Shown: piece by piece, positions 27,066 to 35,575 of the stretch
Position numbering within the stretch: the first letter of the stretch is position 1
Layout: every line of letters begins with the position of its first letter
DNA from: Terriglobus albidus
Lineage (GTDB): Bacteria; Acidobacteriota; Terriglobia; Terriglobales; Acidobacteriaceae
NCBI RefSeq assembly: GCF_025685425.1
Contig: NZ_JAGTAS010000054.1
Span: forward strand, 1-64,000
Reading direction: 5' to 3'
DNA length: 64,000 bases
The notes under the pieces: model-generated
Database searches by the model: none
Told to the model about the DNA's origin: nothing
Seen by the model: the letters and a program-made list of their open reading frames with translations, nothing else
Translations under genes and position numbers: made by a program

Positions 27066-28451
27066 ATGAATCTCGGATCCGGCTGGAATCGCCGTTCTTT
27101 TCTATCCATGCTTGCGGCGGCAACCGGCAATCTGCTCAGCCCTGCCAGGCTGAATGCCGAAGGGATGTTTTCCAAAAAAGGCAAACAATCTATTCCCCCT
27201 GTCGATGGACATCCCATCGTTCCCATTACAAGTGGTCTTGGTTCTACCGGCGATATCTACGCCGAGCTTGGAGTCACACCTCTCATCAATATCAATGGAA
27301 CGGTAACCGTGATTGGCGGCTCAGTGATGAGGCCAGAGGTCATGGAGTTGATGCGCCAGGGCAACCAGCACTTCGTCCTGATCAATGAGCTGGAAGTTGC
27401 TGCCGGGAAGTTTATTGCGAAGCTATGCAAGTCGCCTGAGGGCTATACCGGCCTGGTAACGGCCGGCGCGGCTGCTGCGATGGTGGTCGGCTATGCGGGC
27501 ATGATGACGGAAGATCTGGAACCACGCATTACTTCCTGCCCAGACGTGAGTGGCTTCCCCAGGACGGAGGTCATCATTCAAAAAAGTCACCGTTATCCAT
27601 TCGATCATCAGATTCGCCAGACAGGCGCAAAGCTGGTCGAAGTGGAGACGCGTGAAGAGATGATCGCCGCCATCAACCCCAAGACACTGGCCATCCACTT
27701 CACGAACATCCTGTCAGACCGCGGTAAAGTCAGCGGCCCCGAAACTGTTGCCATCGCCAAGGCGCATAACATCTATACCTTCAACGATGCCTCCGCCGAT
27801 GTGCCGCCGAAAGAACGCCTGTGGGAGTATCCCGCACTTGGCTTCGACATGGTCACGTTCAGCGGCGGCAAGGATATCTGCGGTCCGCAGGCCTCCGGTG
27901 TTCTCATTGGAAAAGAAGAACTGATCCGCTGGGCAATGCTCAACATGAGTCCGCAGGAAGACCGCATCGGTCGTCCCTGCAAAGTAGGCAAAGAAACGAT
28001 CTTCGCGCTGTTGAAGGCTCTGGAGCTCTTCGTCAACCAGGACTACGACGCAGTGCTTAAGATGTACGATGCGCGGGCACAGGTGATTACTGATGCCATC
28101 AAGAAGTTTGGCGTAACGGCTCTTCCAAGGGAGTTCAATCCGCAAGCTCTGGGGAATGTGACACCGCACTATAGCTGGCATATCGATCCGGCAAAGCTGA
28201 GGATTACCGGACCGGAGGTCATGCAGAAGCTCGCCGATACGCGGCCGATAGGAATCGGAAGCATGGGCGCCGGTGCAAGCGGCCTTCGCGGACGCAATCC
28301 CGACGCTCCCGAGAAGCCGGCCACTGAACGCCGACGTCGTCCGTCTGATCCAAGTGTCTTTGGTTTCGCTCTCTGGCAGATCAAAGATGGCGAAGACAAG
28401 ATCATTGCGGACCGGCTTGTACAGATCTTCAGCGAAGCACCAAAGGCTTGA
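27066..28451 (+). CDS. Tat-exported SelA-like PLP-dependent enzyme
   Basis: The 461-residue protein belongs to the fold-type I PLP enzymes related to SelA and to D-glucosaminate-6-phosphate ammonia-lyase (DgaE). An N-terminal 'NRRSFLSMLAAATGNLL' (residues 8-24) is a Tat-type signal. The fold shows 'INGTVTVIGGSVMRPEVM', 'GLVTAGAAAAMVVGYAG', 'NDASADVPP' and the cofactor lysine motif 'FSGGKDICGPQASG'. Expected chemistry is elimination or racemisation of an amino acid or amino sugar; the substrate is unknown. AAGGAG precedes the ATG. It is paired with the RidA-family gene upstream and ends at a strong terminator. A C-terminal insert of Arg/Pro-rich sequence ('ATERRRRPSDPS') is unusual. Confidence 0.82.
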   Translation: MNLGSGWNRRSFLSMLAAATGNLLSPARLNAEGMFSKKGKQSIPPVDGHPIVPITSGLGSTGDIYAELGVTPLININGTVTVIGGSVMRPEVMELMRQGNQHFVLINELEVAAGKFIAKLCKSPEGYTGLVTAGAAAAMVVGYAGMMTEDLEPRITSCPDVSGFPRTEVIIQKSHRYPFDHQIRQTGAKLVEVETREEMIAAINPKTLAIHFTNILSDRGKVSGPETVAIAKAHNIYTFNDASADVPPKERLWEYPALGFDMVTFSGGKDICGPQASGVLIGKEELIRWAMLNMSPQEDRIGRPCKVGKETIFALLKALELFVNQDYDAVLKMYDARAQVITDAIKKFGVTALPREFNPQALGNVTPHYSWHIDPAKLRITGPEVMQKLADTRPIGIGSMGAGASGLRGRNPDAPEKPATERRRRPSDPSVFGFALWQIKDGEDKIIADRLVQIFSEAPKA

Positions 28452-28463
28452 GCACAATCGTGA

Positions 28464-28499
28464 ATGCCCGGGCGCGCCGGCTACAGTGCACCCGGGCAT
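28464..28499 (+). terminator. Hairpin after the SelA-like gene
   Basis: The 9-bp perfect stem ATGCCCGGG/CCCGGGCAT (28464-28472, 28491-28499) is followed by CGCTATTTTGATTT. It ends the RidA/PLP-enzyme unit, and may also block transcripts from the convergent copper operon. Confidence 0.7.
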
Positions 28500-28501
28500 C
28501 G

Positions 28502-28867
28502 CTATTTTGATTTGGCTCCCGACATATCCATTCCGTTCATGTCACCGTGCATTCCCTTCATATCGCCCATCCCATGCGCGGTCCCAAGCTTGATTTCGGC
28601 AGCAATCAACTGGTCTCGTTTTTTGGCAGCGTGCACCACGACATGATCGCCGACCTTGACGTCTTTCTGCGCGATCACAGATGTGCCTTTGGCGTACTTC
28701 GTCTGGCTGTTGAGGACCACCATCTGTGTTGTTCCGTTTGTGGCTTTGACCGTCAGGCTGTTCTCGGTAATGGCCACCACTGTACCCATCACGTGCTGCA
28801 TGCCTTCATGGGCATACGCCAGGCCGGCAAACAGAACGACTACGACTAATGCGACAAGACGCTTCAT
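28502..28867 (-). CDS. Small periplasmic Met/His-rich protein of the copper operon (DUF5666-like)
   Basis: A 121-residue protein with a cleavable signal ('MKRLVALVVVVLFAGLAYAH'). A small beta-barrel-like region follows ('VMGTVVAITENSLTVKATNG', 'VKVGDHVVVHAA'), then a metal-binding tail rich in Met, His and Asp ('GMGDMKGMHGDMNGMDMSG'). It likely buffers copper in the periplasm. It overlaps the upstream cytochrome gene by four bases (ATGA), making it the last gene of the operon that starts with the multicopper oxidase. The DUF5666 assignment rests on appearance only. Confidence 0.75.
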   Translation of the reverse strand: MKRLVALVVVVLFAGLAYAHEGMQHVMGTVVAITENSLTVKATNGTTQMVVLNSQTKYAKGTSVIAQKDVKVGDHVVVHAAKKRDQLIAAEIKLGTAHGMGDMKGMHGDMNGMDMSGAKSK

Positions 28868-29502
28868 GGAATCTCCGTATTCCTTTTGTGGTGCGTAGTA
28901 GAAGTCTTTGGTGACGCGGAGCCTCCATCACTGTTCAGAAACTGATGTTCTTCGCGTTCTTCCTGGAACTCTTCCGGAGTCTTCGGATTTAGCTGCTCCA
29001 TCTGCAGCTCCTCCTGTTCCGTCAGCTTTGGAAGATGACGGATGAAGGCGACGAGCTTCCAACTATCAATGTCATCGTCGCCCGGCTCTCCGAAGGCGGG
29101 CATTCCGCTCAGCCTCACGCCGTTTTTGATGGTGTAGTAGAGCTCTCCGTCTGAGAGTTCCTGAGTCGATGCGAGCCGCATATCCGGAGGACGCGGATAC
29201 ATCGTCTTTCCATACATAGTCTCGCCGCCGCCATTATTTCCATGACATGACGCACAATGATCTGCCCAATGCGCCATGCCTTCACGAAGGACATCAGGTG
29301 TCCCCTTCACGGGCATCTTCAACTCCCTCTCATGAGAGGGAATGGCCGCGCGGCGAAGGGTTGTCGCAAGCATCGCTTCGATCTTGCCGGGTTGATTGCG
29401 CGTACTAAAGCCGCGATGCACGAAATACCATGTCACGAAGCCAGCGCCTGCCAGCAGCAGAATAACCGACGAGACAATCGACACGACCAGCCGGTATCGC
29501 AT
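28864..29502 (-). CDS. Membrane-anchored cytochrome c of the copper operon
   Basis: The 212-residue product has one N-terminal membrane segment ('LVVSIVSSVILLLAGAGFVTW', about residues 5-25) and one haem site 'CASCH' near residue 82. A conserved 'GKTMYPRPPDMR' and 'GVRLSGMPAFGEPGDDD' follow, and the C-terminal tail is acidic. It may pass electrons to or from the multicopper oxidase. The ATG at 29502 is chosen because the signal anchor begins there and it lies 5 bp after the TolC-like stop. Upstream residues in the open frame overlap that gene and are not family-like. Confidence 0.85.
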   Translation of the reverse strand: MRYRLVVSIVSSVILLLAGAGFVTWYFVHRGFSTRNQPGKIEAMLATTLRRAAIPSHERELKMPVKGTPDVLREGMAHWADHCASCHGNNGGGETMYGKTMYPRPPDMRLASTQELSDGELYYTIKNGVRLSGMPAFGEPGDDDIDSWKLVAFIRHLPKLTEQEELQMEQLNPKTPEEFQEEREEHQFLNSDGGSASPKTSTTHHKRNTEIP

Positions 29503-29507
29503 AGCTC

Positions 29508-31130
29508 TCACTCCTGCGCTCCAGTCGCATTTGGAAGATTGATCGTGGTGCTTGGCGTATCGCTTGAGACCGGAGCCTGAAGACCTCCCCTCAAGGTGTA
29601 GTTCTGAAGAGCAATCGCATTGCGCCAAACTTCACGCAAAGCTTTCACATAGCTGACTCGCAGTTGGAAGAGCGTCCGTTGCGAGACGAGAACCTGCGGA
29701 TACGCCTGTGCCATGTTCTGATACTTGTTCAGATAGAGCTGATAAGCGCGCTCGGCACGGGGAATGAGCTGGGTCTTGTAGCGGTCTGCTTCGAATCGAG
29801 CTGACTCGTACGACTGAGCAAGCGGCGCTGATTGTTGACGGAGCGATAACTGTTCACGGCGAAGCGACTGCTCGGCGCGCTCGATATCCGCCTTAGCCGC
29901 CTGCACGTTTCCCTGGTTCCGGTTCCACAGCGGAATATTCACGCCTGCACTGGCAAAGCTCTGTGGGCCGGTTGCCTTGTTGGGAATCCCGTCGACCCTC
30001 TCGAAGTTGTACTGTTCTCCTGCCCTCAACTGCAGGTCTGGTATCGCTTCTCGTTTTGCATCCTTAAGGCGTGCCTGGGCAACCACAATCTCCTGCTGCG
30101 CCCGCTTCACTGCAGGACTTTCGGAGACGAGGCTCTCAGTCATCTGTTCTGCGTTGAGATCAGGAGCCTTTTCAAGCTCTCCCTGCAAGGGACTAACGGG
30201 AAGATCGCCCCTGCCCGCGAGAGCAGAGAGTCCCCGGAAGCTTGCGAGATAGTCCCTCTGAGCGGTGGTGTAGTCCACCTTCGCCTGTTCCGCCTCGACC
30301 TCGGTCTGCAGAATGTCCGGCGCATCTGCTTGGCCTATATTCGCCAGCTGGTGCACGGTTTCGACTGCATCGAGCGCGATACTCAATAGCTGTTGGCGCA
30401 GGCGAACGGTCTCCTGCGCAGTCAAGGCGTCGAAGAATGCCTGCTGGATATCGGCATGGACGCGATAGGTTTGTTCCTGCACGCCGATCTGCTCCGAGCG
30501 GCTTTCCTGTGCGTGAATATCCCGCCGCAGCCCCAGCTTTCCTCCGAGGACTATCGTCTGCTGAACGAAGGCTCCTTGCTCGCCGCCGTGATAGGAGCCA
30601 CCTCGGATCTGTTCTCCCTGGTAGCCGACCGTAGGATTCGGATACAAACCTGCCTGCCGTGCTTTTTCCTGGGATCTGCGGACAAAGGCGCCTGCTTCCT
30701 TGATCGTGGGATTGTTCGCATCTGCCAGTTTCATGAAGTCATCCAGACTCATGGGCGGCCGTGCAGCAACCTCCTTGAGCAGTTCCGGCGCTGGCAGATT
30801 CGATCCTGTCTTGTGCGCAGGATTCTCAGGCTCCTGCAACGTCATACTGGCGTGTAAATTCGGGCCCTGCCCATTTTGCGGAGAGGAGGTCTGCGCCGGC
30901 GGATGTTGGTGCTGCATGCCCGGCATACTGTGCTCCTGATGCTCTTTGGATGGCGTCGCACCTTGCGGTTGTTGCTTCGGCTGCGGGTTGGGTGGCGTTT
31001 TGACCGGTATGCATCCGGGCATATCCATGCCCTCCATACACGGCATCGCATTGTGCTCCTGGCCCTGCGCGACGGAGATACCACTGAGGAGAGCGAGCAT
31101 CGCAAAGGGAACATAGAATTTCATCGTCAT
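29508..31130 (-). CDS. TolC-family outer-membrane channel protein (CusC/CzcC-like)
   Basis: This is a 540-residue outer-membrane efflux protein. After a signal peptide ('MTMKFYVPFAMLALLSGIS') there is an unusual linker of about 100 residues rich in Met, His, Pro and Gln ('HNAMPCMEGMDMPGC', 'HSMPGMQHQHPPAQ') that looks metal-binding. Two OEP repeats follow, with coiled-coil stretches such as 'ADIERAEQSLRREQLSLRQQ'. I chose the ATG at 31130 because of GAGGAG seven bases upstream. The next gene downstream encodes the cytochrome. No RND pump or membrane-fusion protein gene accompanies it here. Confidence 0.88.
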   Translation of the reverse strand: MTMKFYVPFAMLALLSGISVAQGQEHNAMPCMEGMDMPGCIPVKTPPNPQPKQQPQGATPSKEHQEHSMPGMQHQHPPAQTSSPQNGQGPNLHASMTLQEPENPAHKTGSNLPAPELLKEVAARPPMSLDDFMKLADANNPTIKEAGAFVRRSQEKARQAGLYPNPTVGYQGEQIRGGSYHGGEQGAFVQQTIVLGGKLGLRRDIHAQESRSEQIGVQEQTYRVHADIQQAFFDALTAQETVRLRQQLLSIALDAVETVHQLANIGQADAPDILQTEVEAEQAKVDYTTAQRDYLASFRGLSALAGRGDLPVSPLQGELEKAPDLNAEQMTESLVSESPAVKRAQQEIVVAQARLKDAKREAIPDLQLRAGEQYNFERVDGIPNKATGPQSFASAGVNIPLWNRNQGNVQAAKADIERAEQSLRREQLSLRQQSAPLAQSYESARFEADRYKTQLIPRAERAYQLYLNKYQNMAQAYPQVLVSQRTLFQLRVSYVKALREVWRNAIALQNYTLRGGLQAPVSSDTPSTTINLPNATGAQE

Positions 31131-31146
31131 GACACAGCTCCTCATC

Positions 31147-32628
31147 TCAGGCGCGCTCCAGAATGGTTTTGTAGGGATCGTTAGGACGGTTCGCCTGCTT
31201 CATGCGCGAAATCACTTCGTCGTATTTCTCCGGAGGCAGCACGCGGATGAAGGTCATCATGCCCTGCATGAAACCGCTCCAGCCGGCGTTGAGACCGTAG
31301 TTCTCCGGCCGTTCCACAGCTTCATCCATGGTCATCATCGCCCCTTCCATGTATGCGTCCTGCGGGAAGTTGGGAACGTCGTTGGCATTCGGGGCAACAT
31401 CACTTGCCATATCCGCCATCTGCTTCTCACTCATGTTGTGCTGCATGCCGGGCATCGCATCCATTGCCTTCTGTTGAGAGAGCGGCCCATTGGTGGATGG
31501 CGTCTCGTTCGCATTACCCACACCACCGAGACCACGACCGAGAGCGGGGCCATAGCCTTCTCCCATCGGGGCGCCGGGTTCCCCGGTCAGCATGCCCATT
31601 CCAGTATTCATGGCGCCGCCGGCCGGCGTTCCAGCGGTCCGGGTCATCTTGCCGGCAACGGAGGACATCTGGTTCATCATGTGATGTGGAAGGTGACAGT
31701 GGATCATCCAGTCGCCTGGATTATTCGCCACGAACTCCACCGCACGAGCCTGGGCAACACCTACCAGCACCGTATTTCCCGGCCACCAGCCTGCCTCCGG
31801 GATGCGTCCGCCTTCCGTGCCTGTGGTGTAGAACGTGTGGCCATGCAGGTGCATCGGATGATGATCCATCCCAAGATTCACGAAGCGGATGCGCACGCGG
31901 TCGCCGAGCCGCACAATGAGTGGAGTTGATGCCGGGGCAGCCTTTCCGTTGAAGACCAGCCAGTTGAACTCCATGTTCATGGTGTTAGGGACGGTGTTAT
32001 TCGGAAGAACGGCATACTCCTGCAGATGGATCAGAAAGTCCTTATCGCAGTGAGGGCGATATGGTTCCTTCGGATGCATGATGAAGGCGCCAAGCATGCC
32101 GGCCATCTCCTGCATGGCCATGTGCGAGTGATAGAAGTAGGTTCCTTCCTGGTGGATATCGAACTCGTAGATGAAACGTCCGCCGGGCTTCACTGGAGGC
32201 TGACTGATGGAGGGCTGACCATCGTTCTGGATGGTGTCTTCAAATCCATGCCAGTGGATGGAGGTCGCCTCCGGCAGGTGGTTATCGAAGATGACACGGA
32301 CGTGGTCACCCTGATTCACCTGGATGGTCGGCCCGGGTGCGCTGCCGTTGAATCCCCAGAGATCGATCGTCTTATCCGGATGAATCTGTTGCTTCACTAC
32401 CTCAGCTACAAGGTGGAAGACCTTGGTATCGCCGTCCATCGTGTAGGGGAGATCGCCAACGTCCGTCGTAATAACCGGGACATTGAAGGCCGGACCGCGG
32501 TCGCGGATACGCTTGCGCTTCAGCTGTTCGGCAGCGGATTGAGGTGTGGATGCGGATAGCTTGTTTGCCGAAAGAAACGTGGCTCCCAGGCCAAATGCGC
32601 TCTGCAGAAACGAGCGACGGTTCGCCAT
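31147..32628 (-). CDS. Tat-exported two-domain multicopper oxidase
   Basis: A periplasmic copper oxidase, probably for Cu(I) detoxification. A Tat signal 'NRRSFLQSAFGLGATFL' (residues 3-19) is followed by only two cupredoxin domains. Domain 1 has 'HWHG' (125-128) and 'HSH' (167-169). Domain 2 has 'HPMHLHGH' (257-264) and 'HCHLPHHM' (310-317), which carries the type-1 copper Cys. A Met-rich tail of about 170 residues ('MDAMPGMQHNMSEKQMADM', 'QGMMTFIRVLPPEKYDEV') follows. Classical CopA/CueO enzymes have three domains. It is the first gene of a tight operon with the TolC-like gene 16 bp on. Confidence 0.92.
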   Translation of the reverse strand: MANRRSFLQSAFGLGATFLSANKLSASTPQSAAEQLKRKRIRDRGPAFNVPVITTDVGDLPYTMDGDTKVFHLVAEVVKQQIHPDKTIDLWGFNGSAPGPTIQVNQGDHVRVIFDNHLPEATSIHWHGFEDTIQNDGQPSISQPPVKPGGRFIYEFDIHQEGTYFYHSHMAMQEMAGMLGAFIMHPKEPYRPHCDKDFLIHLQEYAVLPNNTVPNTMNMEFNWLVFNGKAAPASTPLIVRLGDRVRIRFVNLGMDHHPMHLHGHTFYTTGTEGGRIPEAGWWPGNTVLVGVAQARAVEFVANNPGDWMIHCHLPHHMMNQMSSVAGKMTRTAGTPAGGAMNTGMGMLTGEPGAPMGEGYGPALGRGLGGVGNANETPSTNGPLSQQKAMDAMPGMQHNMSEKQMADMASDVAPNANDVPNFPQDAYMEGAMMTMDEAVERPENYGLNAGWSGFMQGMMTFIRVLPPEKYDEVISRMKQANRPNDPYKTILERA

Positions 32629-32759
32629 AAAAACTCCCTTGAATAAGGACAGACAGTGGGCGCCACCGGCGCGGGGTGCTGTGCCGCTTCAAGACAAATG
32701 GAAGCAAAACGGCGCACTTCGGCCAGCGACAGAGGTATGTCGCAGGAAAAGGACTATGC

Positions 32760-33218
32760 CTAGACGCGCTGGATAGAGCTCAGTTCGAGAGCGGTAAGAG
32801 GGTCTGGAGGCGGCTCTTCCGTGGAAAGCGATGCGTATGAAGCCTGAAGAACAGGTTGCTGTGTGACGCCTGCGACAACAGCTGCATTGACTGTCCAGCT
32901 TGGCTGCCAGTCACGCATCGATTCGGCAATTGCTGCATCGTTATGCCCGCAGAGATGATGTCCGGAGCTTACGATGTAGCATCCTGCATCGCTTTGGCGC
33001 TCCGTCATGTGCATGGACCCGCAGTCAGCCATGTCGCCCATCTCATCCGATTGGGCTTTGGCTGCAACCTGCTCTTGGGTGGATGCGCCTGAACCTGCTA
33101 CGCCAGCAGCTTTCATCTGCCCCAGATCACAGAGCGCTTCACAACGAGCAGAGACGCAGGAAAAGATCAGGGCCAGGATGACCGCAAGTGTGCCGACGAT
33201 GGTTCGAACCCTGTGCAT
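32760..33218 (-). CDS. Small secreted Cys/Met/His-containing protein, function unknown
   Basis: The 152-residue protein has a hydrophobic signal ('IVGTLAVILALIFSCVSA', about residues 7-24). A short mature part follows with scattered Cys, Met and His ('CEALCDLGQM', 'MADCGSMHMTERQSDAGCYIVSSGHHLCGH'). The ending 'EEPPPDPLTALELSSIQ' resembles small DUF2946-like proteins found in copper loci. It lies 131 bp upstream of the multicopper oxidase and may be the first gene of that unit. Metal binding is inferred from composition and position. Confidence 0.65.
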   Translation of the reverse strand: MHRVRTIVGTLAVILALIFSCVSARCEALCDLGQMKAAGVAGSGASTQEQVAAKAQSDEMGDMADCGSMHMTERQSDAGCYIVSSGHHLCGHNDAAIAESMRDWQPSWTVNAAVVAGVTQQPVLQASYASLSTEEPPPDPLTALELSSIQRV

Positions 33219-33316
33219 TTCCGTTTTGACTCTCTGCGTTGTTTAACGCAGAAGATCACTCTCCGTTTCAGTTGTACCACCTTCCGCTGGAGATTTCCTT
33301 CCCGGACGGGGGTGGG

Positions 33317-34849
33317 TTACTTGTTCCGATTCGATTCTGCTGAGGAAGGTATACCTGGCTCGATCAACAGCCACGCCGTGAGCGAGCTCAAAACCGCAAG
33401 CGCCGACGCGATCCAGATCACCGCACGGTAGCCGCTCAGAAACGACTCGGTAATTGCCTGCTGAACCGCGGGAGCAGGATTGTGAGCGGCTGCCAACTGG
33501 GCCCTGGCGGCATCGACCTGCGCACGAATATCGGGGCTTACGGCTAGTTGAGAGAGGTTTTGATCGAGAGAGTGGTTGAACACCGTTGCCAGGACCGCGC
33601 CGAATGCGGCCACGGCAAGCAGAGCGGCCAGACGCGAGACCGCGTTATTGACGCCTGAGGCAAGCCCGGACTCGGAGTCCGGAACAGCGTTCATGACCGT
33701 CGTCGTCAAAGGAGCGACGCTGATCGCCATTCCCAGCCCCATGACGACCACGGCCGGGAAGAACGCGGTCCAGTAGCTCCCATTCTGCGGAACGACCGCG
33801 AAGAGTGCGATGCCACCAGCTGCCACCAGGGGTCCAATGGTCAACGGAAGCCGGGAGCCGTAGTGTGCCACCAGGCCGCCGGCCCAGCGCGATAGACCGA
33901 ACATGATCACAACAAAGGGAAGGAACGCCGCTCCTGCCTGCGTTGCTGTGTAGTGCTGGATCTGGATCAGGTCCATCGGGAAGAAGAACATGAGCCCGCC
34001 GAGCGATGCATACAGGAAGAGGGTCAGCAGGTTTGCACCCGTGAAGTTTCGCGAGCGAAACAGCGTGAGCGAAACCATTGGAGCCCGGGAGTAATATTCG
34101 ACCGCTACAAACGCCATCAGCAGAAGGACGCCCAGACCGATGGCCGCTGCAATCGTACCGTGGCCATGATGCGCTCGGCTGGGCAACTCGATGAGGCCAT
34201 AGGTGATACCACCAAGCCCCAGCGTGACCAGGAGAGCACCGGACCAATCGACACGATGCGAGATCTCACCATTGCGGCTTTCGGGAATTCTGACCGACAA
34301 CAGAATAACTGCCAGTGCAAGTGGAAGGTTCAGGAAAAAGACCCAGCGCCATGTGGAATGCTCAATCAACCAGCCGCCGATGACGGGCCCGATGGCGGAA
34401 GTAATCGCGGAAAACCCGGACCATGTACCGATAGCCTGCCCTCTCGTACTAAGCGGAAAAGTGGCTGTGATAATCGCCAGACTCCCTGGCACCAGCAATG
34501 CCGCTCCGAACCCCTGCAGGGAACGAGCCCAGATCAGCATGTGGATATCCCGGGCCAGACCGCACCATGCAGAGGCGACGGCAAACACAGCAACGCCGCA
34601 CACGTAGATCTTGCGGCGCCCGAAGATATCTCCCAGGGAACCACCAACCAGAAGCAGGGCGGCCAGCAAAAGAGCGTACGCCTCGACCACCCACTGGACG
34701 TCCGCAAGAGATGCATGGAAAGCATTCTGCAGCGCAGGAAGCGCAACATTGACGACCGTACCGTCAAGAAACGCCATACTTGACCCAAGAATGGTGGCCG
34801 CCAGAACAACCCGCTCACTCGTTTGCGAATTAGAGTCGCTCTTTCTCAT
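33317..34849 (-). CDS. DHA2-family (EmrB/QacA-type) MFS efflux transporter
   Basis: A proton-driven multidrug exporter with about 14 predicted membrane segments in 510 residues. Motifs are 'LDGTVVNVALPALQ' (TM1), 'GGSLGDIFGRRKIY' (motif A) and 'GPVIGGWLIEHSTWRWVFFLNLPL' (motif C region, shown as landmarks). A loop of about 40 residues before the last segment ('DQNLSQLAVSPDIRAQVDAARAQLAAAHNP') is typical of the family. The start is ATG 34849; a TTG further upstream is less likely. It is separated from the copper genes by 98 bp and from the cupin gene by a repeat. No TetR-type regulator is adjacent. Confidence 0.92.
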   Translation of the reverse strand: MRKSDSNSQTSERVVLAATILGSSMAFLDGTVVNVALPALQNAFHASLADVQWVVEAYALLLAALLLVGGSLGDIFGRRKIYVCGVAVFAVASAWCGLARDIHMLIWARSLQGFGAALLVPGSLAIITATFPLSTRGQAIGTWSGFSAITSAIGPVIGGWLIEHSTWRWVFFLNLPLALAVILLSVRIPESRNGEISHRVDWSGALLVTLGLGGITYGLIELPSRAHHGHGTIAAAIGLGVLLLMAFVAVEYYSRAPMVSLTLFRSRNFTGANLLTLFLYASLGGLMFFFPMDLIQIQHYTATQAGAAFLPFVVIMFGLSRWAGGLVAHYGSRLPLTIGPLVAAGGIALFAVVPQNGSYWTAFFPAVVVMGLGMAISVAPLTTTVMNAVPDSESGLASGVNNAVSRLAALLAVAAFGAVLATVFNHSLDQNLSQLAVSPDIRAQVDAARAQLAAAHNPAPAVQQAITESFLSGYRAVIWIASALAVLSSLTAWLLIEPGIPSSAESNRNK

Positions 34850-34930
34850 GGATGGAGTCTCGGCGGTCCTCCTCAACCTGGATTATCCATCCTTACAGAT
34901 AGCCACGGATAAAGACGGGCTGTAACGGCT

Positions 34931-35081
34931 CGAGCAGTTCTCCTAATGGTATAGAGCGGATTATTGGGGTCCCCAGCGAACTCGTTCGCTGGGTGACGTC
35001 TTGGCAGTTTGCGCCGTTTTCTTTCGGAGAAAACGGATTCACATATTTATCCAACGGTACAGTATTAGAAGAATTGCTCTA
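34931..35081 (-). repeat. TAGAGCA-type element, copy D, with an inserted small hairpin repeat
   Basis: The ends are GAGCAGTTCTCCTAAT and ATTAGAAGAATTGCTCTA, and the core GCCGTTTTCT...AGAAAACGG matches copy C (42751-42865) in the opposite orientation. Relative to copy C, about 38 bp are inserted near 34961-34998. They contain the perfect hairpin CCCAGCGAAC-TC-GTTCGCTGGG (34972-34993), a small repeat also seen near 25.85 and 57.71 kb. The element lies between the cupin and MFS genes. Confidence 0.8.
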
Positions 35082-35116
35082 AACGACATAGTCCACAAGA
35101 ATGAACCACTTTGCGT

Positions 35117-35503
35117 TTAGTTCACGGGTGTCAGTACAGGAGCGCCCTTTTCCTTCACGAGGAAGACAACGAACTTCGCCGGTTTGGTCTTGCTTGCATT
35201 GCGTCCGACAGAGTGAATATCTTCCGGACCTTCATAGAAGGTCTGACCAGGCGTTAGAGTCACCTCTTTCCCACCCTTGACCTGCATAATGATGGAGCCT
35301 TCTAGCACATACACGAATGCATGCGCATAGTGGCGATGGGCGGGATCAGAACTGCCCGGCGGGTAGACCACCGTAATCATCAGGCCCTCTTTGTTGATGT
35401 CCTTCAGATCTTTCGTCATTAGCTCCGAGACCTGAGCTTGTTGCCCGACCAGTAAGCCAGGCGTGAACCACGCCAGGCACAAGATCAACTTTGCGAACGT
35501 CAT
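35117..35503 (-). CDS. Secreted cupin-domain protein
   Basis: A 128-residue protein with a signal ('FAKLILCLAWFTPGLLVG') and a single cupin barrel. Motif 1 is 'HRHYAHAFVYVLEGSIIMQ' and motif 2 'GPEDIHSVGRNAS'. The metal ligands His-X-His and a later His are kept. The reaction is unknown; small periplasmic cupins are often dioxygenases or metal buffers. I chose ATG 35503 because of GAGGAGG six bases upstream. It follows the NmrA-like reductase gene by 72 bp. Confidence 0.85.
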   Translation of the reverse strand: MTFAKLILCLAWFTPGLLVGQQAQVSELMTKDLKDINKEGLMITVVYPPGSSDPAHRHYAHAFVYVLEGSIIMQVKGGKEVTLTPGQTFYEGPEDIHSVGRNASKTKPAKFVVFLVKEKGAPVLTPVN

Positions 35504-35575
35504 ACTTAACCTCCTCGCGTATTGCTTCCTGTTTTTGCTTCCGGCATAGGAGCCGGTCAAATCCCGGCTCCTGTT

